Origin: Bombyx mori | Taxonomy: Eukaryota; Arthropoda; Insecta; Lepidoptera; Bombycidae | Reading direction: 5' to 3' | DNA length: 64,000 nucleotides | NCBI RefSeq assembly: GCF_030269925.1 | Contig: NC_085123.1 | Span: 1,054,001-1,118,000 of the forward strand | The notes under the pieces: generated by a model | What the model saw: the letters and a program-made list of their open reading frames with translations, nothing else | Told to the model about the DNA's origin: nothing | Databases searched by the model: none | Translations under genes and position numbers: made by a program | In this document: piece after piece, positions 56,494 to 64,000 of the stretch | Position numbering within the stretch: the stretch's first letter is position 1 | How the letters are laid out: each line of letters begins with the position of its first letter

Positions 56494-56929
56494 ATTTTTT
56501 TATTCATTGCTTAGGTGGGTGGCCAACCTGTTATTAAGCAGCTACCGGAGCCCATAGACATCTACAACGTACATGCCGCCAGCCACCTTGAGATAGTTCT
56601 AAGGTCTCAGTATACTTATAGTTACAACGGCTACCCCACTCTCTTCAAACCGAAACGCATTACTGCTTCACGGCAGAAAATAGGCGGAGTGGTGGTACCT
56701 ACCCGTGCCGACTCACAAGAGGTGGTTGTAGGACCAGTAATTACGCAAATTATAATTTTGTGGGTTTGATTTTTACTACACGATGTTATTCCTTCACCGT
56801 GGAAGTCAATCGTGAACATTTGTTGAGTACGTATTTCACTAAAAAAATTGGTACTTGCCAGCGGGGTTCGAACTGATGCATCGCTGGATACGAATGCACC
56901 GGACGTCTTATCCTTTAGGCCACGACGAT
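56494..56929 (-). mobile_element. Full-length Bm1 SINE
   Basis: Module, linker and head are present. The B-box region has lost a few bases (GGGGTTCGAACTGATGC). It ends CCACGACGATT. Confidence 0.8.
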
Positions 56930-57457
56930 TGGTATAGCTGGGAGTGTGAGCTAATCGAATATGCTATCAAAGATATCACACTATTCATCATAGAACCTCA
57001 AACTTTCACTTTATCTGCAGTCTAATCCAGCCTTAAAAAAACCTACGGTCAGAAAGATACAATTATTTTTAATTGCCAAAAAACATTTTGTATCTGTCAT
57101 TTGCGCGGAAACCCTCGTGGAAACCGGGAAAGTATGACAGCTGTAATGATCCATCATTAAGCCGCGTAAAATTTTCCAACATAATTTCCCTATAAGCTAT
57201 TAGAAGGATTAAATTAGGGTAAATTATTTTAATCTCATTTGTTTGTGTAGACCCTCTACGTCGTAGCCAAGGCGTAGCGTTACGTTAGAAGGTTCGTTCG
57301 GATATCTTTTTTTAATTATTTATTTACAATTTTCATTAATTCAAAAATTTCATTAATTCGTATTACTAGTGTCTGATAATGTGAAAGTTTCCCACCAAAT
57401 AATCTTTTACTTATCTGTAAGCTAATTAATTATTAATCCATAAGCTATCTTTACTAG
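56930..57457. other. Intergenic, nothing recognised
   Basis: Contains CTCTACGTCGTAGCC near 57253, similar in words to the cluster at 23285. Confidence 0.4.
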
Positions 57458-57840
57458 TGTTACGCGCTGGGGTTCGGGATAAATTAAAAATTCTACCGAA
57501 TTACAAGTTAACACTGTATTAGCACTTAGAATACTTAAAACGCTCAACAAGCACTTTAAAACTCTCAATTCGCTTCTCCCGCTTCGCTTCAGGTGATCGA
57601 TCCGTTCGCTGTTTCGCTCCGAGTAGTTCCGATGACTGACTGCGTGCCGTCTCTGCAGCGCTTTTATAGCCGATACCACATCCCTAGAATTATCAAGTAT
57701 ATTCCACACAATTCGAGTATTGTGTTTCCGCTATCTGACAACAGATGGCATTATGTTCTGGAACTTCTAGGTGCTTCTAGATCCTTCGATATTCGTTCGA
57801 CTATTCGGCAATAGATGGCGTTACTTTTACCGGCGTAACA
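57458..57840 (-). mobile_element. Solo LTR, same family
   Basis: 383 bp in inverse orientation with intact ends (TGTTACGCGC .. CGGCGTAACA). Flanks CTAG and GCAG do not match, so either the duplication has decayed or the copy arose by recombination. Confidence 0.75.
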
Positions 57841-58440
57841 GCAGTAAGAATACGTTAAAGGGGTCGCTCGGACGGATACTGTTAACATCTATTACAAGAC
57901 GATATCGCAGCTCTGATAGAAGTCTGTATTCTAGTGCATTTATGACTTCGTAGTTCCTCTACTGCCTAAGATCGCAGTGCTTTCCCAAAGTGCGCTTTCA
58001 GAGAACATTTTTACGACGAACCCCTCTAAGGAAGTCTTTCACTCGATATCACTATCCAATATGCCGTTTTTCAAGGACTAATTCACCAGAGTCCTTATCG
58101 TAATATTTCTGGTATTTCCAAACACAATCGACATTAAGCTTCGATTGTATTTTTTCGATTATTACTCAGAACTGCTCATATTCGCTAATGAAACCAACCA
58201 ACACCAATCAAACACCATGAAACCTTCATGAATCAATAAAACGGGAGACAAATCAAACTATCCATGAATATTAATGACTGAAAAACTATAAAATTCAATC
58301 AGACCCCTCACAAAAACGGCCTCGTTAATCTCATAATGTTTGTTTGTGTAACGAGCCGTTATTATTAAAGGACGAGCTATGTAAATCGATTGGTTACATA
58401 TGGTATTATCTTTGCGATACGTAGGGTGCTATTCTCTAAT
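57841..58440. other. Intergenic, possibly part of a LINE
   Basis: Lies between an LTR and a LINE tail; no RT motif is readable. Confidence 0.35.
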
Positions 58441-58610
58441 TACACTGTCTTAAAATTAGAAGATGTCGCGTGGGTAGGCCAGGCCTTCCACAAGATGGAC
58501 CGATTGAGGTTCGCAGGGATCCACTGGATGCAGGCAGCACAGGATCGATATTTGTGGCGAGGCTTGGGGGAGGCCTATGTCCGGCAATGGACGTCTGTGG
58601 GCTGACAGAA
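58441..58610 (+). pseudogene. LINE RT C-terminal fragment
   Basis: Reads WMQAAQDRYLWRGLGEAYVR then QWTSVG and stop, the end of a non-LTR RT ORF. Confidence 0.68.
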
Positions 58611-58878
58611 AAAAAATTGCTCACTCATTACCCAACCTGATGGATATTGGTAAGTGAATACCGTTGTCCTCTGGTAGTGTATTCAAAATACAGGACGTGC
58701 TGGGAATAGACAAGCAGGAACCTTAATCCTTATTTTGTTTTGTTCTAATTTGTCCTTCGAAAGCAGAGAAGGAATTTGATTCTAAATATTTCAACGGCTT
58801 TCGCATGGCTCCGGGTGAGCCGTGAGCGATTAAAATTTCATGTGCTAATACGACTTAGATCACAATCACCAAAATTAC

Positions 58879-59175
58879 TGCTACGCACTGGGGTTTCGGG
58901 ATAAATAAAAATCCTACCGAAGTACAATTTAAAACTGTATTAAACACTTAGAACACTTTAAAAAATTTACTTCTTTCACTTCGCTTCAGGTGATCTGTTC
59001 GCTGTTTCGCTTCGTGTAGATCCGATTACTGACTAGCTTCGTGACACCCCTGTTACGCTTTTATAGTCGATACGACATCCCTACAATTACCGAGAACATT
59101 CCTGACAAGTCGAGTATTTTCGATATGCGTTTCCGCCATTTGACAATAGATGGCGTTGCTCTTACCGGCGCAGCG
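58879..59175 (-). mobile_element. Solo LTR, same family, internally deleted
   Basis: About 297 bp. The left end is TGCTACGC; the right end has decayed to CCGGCGCAGCG. Flanks TTAC and TTAT are near-identical. It is about 80 bp shorter than its sisters because part of the middle is missing. Confidence 0.7.
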
Positions 59176-59214
59176 TTATAGTGAATTGTGATTCCTAAAA
59201 TTGTTATTTTATGC

Positions 59215-59480
59215 CTTATGGAACTGACTCGGTGTTGTAAGCACCCTAACTGTTGCACCGAAGGACGGGGGTTCGATTCCCACATCGGGCAAACATTTGT
59301 GTAATGAATAGGTTTGTTTGCTCTTTGTATGGATGTTTATTATCTATATATACTTTTTTTTTTAAGCCTATGTAAGTATGGTTGTCCCGTTGTCAGTCTT
59401 AGGTACCCATAACATAAGAAACCCTAAATTGGGGACAAATGACCGTGCGTGATTTGTTCCCAGTAACTATTTATTTATTC
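59215..59480 (+). mobile_element. tRNA-headed SINE, family T2 (single copy seen)
   Basis: CTCGGTGTTGTAAGCACC as box A region and GGGGGTTCGATTCCCAC as box B, then a body that includes CTTAGGTACCCATAACATAAG and a TATTTATTTATT tail. It has no anticodon-stem fit that I trust, so I call it a SINE rather than a tRNA gene. Confidence 0.55.
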
Positions 59481-59789
59481 ATCGCTCGACAGTCTGCTAT
59501 ATTTGGACAAACAAAAAAACAACGATCATGAAAATAGCTACTATGATAATAAAATTCTATCTCTCCGGTGTACATTTTACCCAGAAATACAAAAGTCGAT
59601 CGAGTATGCCTAAAATATATATTTTCTTCTCACTGACTCTGTGAAAACATTCAACACCAGCCTTCGTAAAATTTGAACAATTAATTGAATTGATCGAACT
59701 CTGTTCAATTAAATGTACTGACGTATTAAGAAAACGAGTAAGGATCATGTGCTCTTCATGTATTAAATTAAGGTACAGGTAAGGTTTAA

Positions 59790-60227
59790 GGTCGTCGTGG
59801 CCTAAAGGATAAGACGTCCGGTGTATTCGTATGTAGCGGTGCACCGGTGTTCGAATCCCGCAGGCGGGTACCAATTTTTCTAATGAAATACGTACTCAAC
59901 AAATGTTCACGATTGACTTCCACGGTGAAGGAATAACATCGTGTAATAAAAATCAAACCCGCAAAATTATAATTTGCGTAATCACTGGTGGTAGGACCTC
60001 TTGTGAGTCCGCGCGGGTAGGTACCACCGTTCTGTCTATTTCTGCCGTGATGCAGTAATGCGTTTCGGTTTGAAAGGTAGGGCAGGCGCTTTAACTATAC
60101 TGAGACCTTAGAACTTATATCTCGAGGTGGGTGGCACATTTACGTTGTAGCGGTCTATGGGCTCCAGTAACCACTTAACACCAGGTGGGCTGTGAGCTCG
60201 TCCACCCATCTAAGCAATAAAAAAATA
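59790..60227 (+). mobile_element. Full-length Bm1 SINE with tRNA-like head (reference copy for this window)
   Basis: The best complete copy. A tRNA-like head (A-box region TGGCCTAAAGGATAAGAC, B box GGTGTTCGAATCCC near 59847) leads to a linker (AAATGTTCACGATTGACTTCC). From ACTGGTGGTAGGACC the common 3' module runs to TCTAAGCAATAAAAAA. Bm1 is the abundant Bombyx pol III SINE. Other copies below are oriented against this one. Confidence 0.88.
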
Positions 60228-60320
60228 AAAATAAAAGTACTCTGTATATCGCCCGGTAATGGTGGTAAAAAGTCATCGCTTTCTCCAACATTATGCAGCT
60301 TCAGAATTTTATTTGTATTT

Positions 60321-60711
60321 TGACGTGACAACGTCTTATAATTTGATGGGGCCGGCTGCAGGCACGAAAAAACATGACTCATTGAGGCGTTCCATTTAAG
60401 GCTTGAAGTGCAAGCGAGAGCGCGCAACGAGCGACAAAGAGGCCCAATCGGCCTCCGCGTTCGGCAGCGTGCGACATCTGTCTCTCTCCTACTTGAGTGA
60501 GCGATGCATCCGCGTGGACAGCTGCTATACAATAATACATTTACATGTTTTCGTCAAGTATGAAGTTCAGGGAAAAGTGAATGTGGTGTCAATTGTTGAT
60601 AACAACGATAATTGCGATAATTAAAAAATGAAACCATTCCATCAGTATGTATTTTCTTATGACATTGTCAAGTTCAACTATCGTCAGTAAACCGACTTTA
60701 CAAACAACCGA
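60321..60711 (-). mobile_element. MITE-like repeat, family M1
   Basis: Starts TGACGTGACAACGTC and ends TCAGTAAACCGACTTTAC. It matches 4989..5393 in inverse over the full length. Confidence 0.6.
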
Positions 60712-61310
60712 TTTTTTTAATCATACTTTCGTGCGTCTAATCGTAAAATAAATCCTTAATTATGACACTAAAATATGTCAGTTTAATGCCCGTTTAATGA
60801 GGATTGCACATGAAATGTCATTAATTTAGTTGTCATTAATCAACGCGACAGTATAAAAAAAAAAATTCATTAATTAATTCGTATAGATCAGCAACCGACT
60901 CACGTGCCATAATATCATTAACAAAATACATTGCTGACTGGCTGTCAACGCTGAGCACTCGTGAACACACCTCACGTTAAAAAAATTACGTAAAAAAACA
61001 TGTTAAACTAAATCAAAATTTATTTTTCCGTTAAAGACGCGAAAAACGGGCTTGCCTGGTTTCATGTCATTACCATAGCCCATATAAATCACAATCTGTC
61101 GACACTTACATTAAAAATGTAAAATGGAAGTCATAATTCTACTACGTAATAACTGCATCACCTATGAAGCCAGAACACGTCAATGTTTTCCCAAAAAAGA
61201 GCAGCATATGGCCTCACAGTACATACACTCTACCAACCACAGAATCCAAACCCCAAAATCGCCACCACGCTCGATAAGACTAATATGCATTTCACTAATT
61301 AACTAAGGAA
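60712..61310. other. Intergenic, nothing recognised
   Basis: AT-rich; the 60-codon frame at 61124 is without motif. Confidence 0.45.
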
Positions 61311-61450
61311 TATACTGAAACCTTATAACTCATGTCTCAAGGTAGGTTGCGACATTTACGTAATAGATTTCTATGACTCCGATAACCACTTAACATCAGG
61401 TGGGCCGTGGGCTCGTCCACCCATTTATTCACTAAAAATACAAAAAAAAA
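61311..61450 (+). mobile_element. Bm1 3' end, 5'-truncated
   Basis: TATACTGAAACCTTATAAC to CACCCATTTATTCACTAAAA: the last 140 bp, diverged. Confidence 0.68.
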
Positions 61451-61983
61451 GTAAGCCACATAAATTTTTCAAACTTCTACAGTATTATTTGATAATGTAA
61501 GTAATATTTTTGTTCCAAAACAACATATTAATTTTTTCATAACTAAAAATGTTTTTTTTTCTACAATTTCCTTTTTGAATATTGTCAGTTAAGAAATTAT
61601 ATAATTTCTTAAGATCAAAAGAGTCTTCGTTCAATGAGGAAAACTTCAATTGAATGACAAGAAAAACAATTAGTTAATTAGGTGATATTTTTTTTTGAAA
61701 TTACCGCAAAAGAAATTAGAGAATTTTTAATATAACCTTAGAGTGTTTAACTAAGCTTAGTGTGTTTACATTTTATTTTATTTTACACAGTTTGTTTAGC
61801 TAGCCCCAAATATGACAACTGACAAGATATGGCGCAACCTAAGAATCTACCATATTCGTTAATCGATTTACAATGTTAATTTTAGCTATAAAAAGTAATC
61901 TTTATTCACTATTTCTAAATAGGATTGTAAAGTGTAAAACTATTTTTGTCTGCGATTATTTATCGAAATAACAATTTTAACTT
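61451..61983. other. Intergenic, nothing recognised
   Basis: Very AT-rich with many T runs. Confidence 0.5.
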
Positions 61984-62419
61984 TATTTTTATTGCTTAGA
62001 TGGGTGGACGAGCTCACAGCCCACCTGGTGTTAAGTGGTTACTGGAGCCCATATACATCTACAACGTAAATGCGCCACCCACCTCGAGATATAAGTTCTA
62101 AGGTCTCAGTATAGTTACACCAGCTACCCCACCCTTCGAACGGAAACGCATTACTGCTTCACGGCAGAAATAGGCGGGACGGTGGTACCTACCCGTGCGG
62201 ACTCACAAGAGGTCTTACCACCAGTAATTACGCAAATTATAATTTTGCGGGTTTCATTTTTATTACACGATGTTATTCCTTCACCGTGGAAGTCAATCGT
62301 GAACATTTGTTAAGTACGTTTTTCATTAGAAAAATTGGTACTTGCCTGCGAGATTCGAACACCGGTGCATCGCTACATACGATTGCACCGGACGTCTTAT
62401 ACTTTAGGCCACGACGACT
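61984..62419 (-). mobile_element. Full-length Bm1 SINE
   Basis: Near-consensus copy: tail, module, linker (TTACGCAAATTATAATTTTG) and head (GAGATTCGAACACCGG, CCACGACGACTT). Confidence 0.85.
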
Positions 62420-62769
62420 TCAATGAAAGTGAAATAAATACGAGTATGGTTTTAAAATAATGTTACTGTTCTCGATTTACGTTGTAATTTTGCAAATCAC
62501 ACGTGTCACAGCTCAAATTTACCTACACTGAATCTTGTCTGCATAAAGGTTTTCTGCGAAAGATTACTTTTAACATCAAGACACCCACACCCATAGCATG
62601 TTTTCTTTTGATGTTTTCTTTTGTTGTACAATAAAGCTTATTATTCTCTACGTTACATAGAAAGGATAAATTTTATTATAGTCGACCTTCGGTATTGCAA
62701 AAGCTTCTGTGATTTCTGAACATTTTTCTTTCGTAGATGAGGTCAGAGGTTCAACCCGAGATAATTTTC

Positions 62770-62955
62770 TAACACTAGCCCTAGCAAGAACAGTGCCGCT
62801 GCAGAGTCTACCACCCTATCAGAATCTCATTGAGAATATCCGGCCAGAAACGCAGTGAGTGGGTTGTGTTTATGAGTTAATTCGATCATCGAAATCTTCA
62901 TCGCAATTGACGTTTCTGATGAAGACAGTGACCGTGAGTGAAGGGATCGGACAAG
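62770..62955 (-). mobile_element. Retroposon (family A), old copy
   Basis: CACTAGCCCTAGCAAGAAC .. GTCTACCACCCTATCAGAATC .. CAGTGACCGTGAGTG: order kept, many substitutions. Confidence 0.5.
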
Positions 62956-63439
62956 ACTGGTTTCGCGCGATGATGATTTTACGTTGCCTCGTCCTTTGAG
63001 TCGCATATGTAATAAGCAGCGGTAACATTAGATAGATAGAACGCTTTTAAAATACTCCTTACAATACTGAAGTATAGCAACACACAAATTTTTTAGCCTG
63101 GACTCCTAGAAAGTGCGATTGATTTAACGTAAATATAACGCAAAAATAACACTTATCCGAAGTGAACATCATAATTTATTTTATAATGATAGGGAAAAAG
63201 AACCATTGAAACCAGATAATACAAGATCAATCCTTAAAGTAAGCGTAAGTTTAAGTGATTTTAAGTAAACGGTTTTAAACGGTCCTCATTCAACGGATTA
63301 TGCGAGGTAAAAATTCTTTCCAAAACCACATACGAGAAAGACTAGAAAATATACAATGTGAACTAAACATTCACCAATCAGCAAAACGACAAATTGAATA
63401 AGATCTATTTTAATACGGAAGGCAATATAATTAACATGA
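62956..63439. other. Intergenic, nothing recognised
   Basis: No supported signal. Confidence 0.4.
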
Positions 63440-63873
63440 TTCATCATCATCATCATGCTTTCCTATTACCCTCTGCTGGGGTGTAGGGCTCGAATCAAAT
63501 TTTTCCATTTGTATCGGTCTTGGGCAGTCTGTTCTAGCTCCTCCCACGTCATGCCCAAGACCCCTAGCTCCTGCTCCACCGAGCGACGCCAAGTTGTTCT
63601 GGGGCGGCCTCTCTTCCTTTTACCAGACACTTTCCAGGTCAGTGCTCTCTTTGATAGGTGTGTATCGGGCTTTCTCAGAGTGTGACCAATCCAATGCCAC
63701 TTCCGCGTAAGGATCTCCTTCTCCATTGGTGTCTGCCTAGTGATCCTCCACAGCTCTTTGTTAGTGATCTTCTCAGGCCAAAAGATTTTCAAAATCTGAC
63801 GCAGGCACTTATTCACAAACACTTGAAGTTTTTTGATCAAGTCCTTGCGAACAAACCAAGTTTCATTTAACAT
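63440..63873 (-). pseudogene. LINE reverse-transcriptase C-terminal fragment
   Basis: A 135-residue open frame reading the end of a non-LTR polymerase ORF (RKWHWIGHTLRKP, GKRKRGRPRTTWRRSVEQEL, AQDRYKWKNLIRALH), ending near an (ATC)n tail at 63441. It is 5'-truncated. Confidence 0.75.
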
Positions 63874-64000
63874 GATTGTAATTTTATAATGATATCAGAT
63901 CTTGTTTGCTCGGTTAAAAACATGTCCGTAGTTCTAGGTTTGACAGAGCGTATGAGTACGTCATGGTTTAAATAAAAAAAAATACTAAGTCATTGATTAC

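Noticed and set aside
59798..59865. tRNA gene
   Set aside because: It is the Bm1 head, repeated in several other copies with the same linker.

Overview
This is insect genomic DNA, almost certainly a silkmoth (Bombyx, most likely B. mori). The window is AT-rich, has long gene-poor stretches, and carries about 30 copies or fragments of a SINE that matches Bm1 as I know it. It also holds other tRNA-headed SINEs, Helitron-like elements that start TC and end CTAG, 5'-truncated non-LTR retrotransposons, MITEs and solo LTRs. There is nothing bacterial: no operons and no ribosome binding sites.

I can support one real protein-coding gene. It is a chaoptin-like leucine-rich-repeat (LRR) adhesion protein on the minus strand at 33380..39246. 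I assembled five coding exons by eye: 39084..39246, 38560..38695, 37010..37120, 33955..36938 and 33380..33666. Every junction has GT/AG ends and compatible phase. The result is a 1226-residue protein with, in order, a signal peptide, a cysteine N-cap, roughly forty LRRs, a CxC-C-C C-terminal cap and a short hydrophobic tail suggesting a GPI anchor. The long open frame at 33914..37027 is misleading at both ends, because it runs into introns.

Layout: 1-33.3 kb is repeat-dominated intergenic DNA with nested insertions (10.98-11.71 kb, 20.66-21.14 kb, 25.36-25.89 kb, 29.70-30.33 kb). 33.4-39.2 kb is the chaoptin-like gene, whose introns hold Bm1 pieces. At 39.29-39.67 kb a solo LTR lies 43 bp upstream of the ATG, in the same orientation as the gene, with a TATA box and initiator pointing at it. 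39.9-64 kb is again repeat-dominated, with four more solo-LTR or Helitron clusters, a 35-bp minisatellite at 52.2-52.6 kb, and 3' ends of at least five LINE families.

The most interesting signals are: (1) the LTR at the gene's 5' end; (2) a shared, non-random 5' boundary among short Bm1 copies, which suggests the SINE is built from two modules; (3) an inverted duplication of a Bm1 plus about 265 bp of flank at 6.3-6.8 and 31.5-32.0 kb; and (4) several nested or foldback elements with clear target-site duplications. Family names rest on recognition from memory. No database search was possible.
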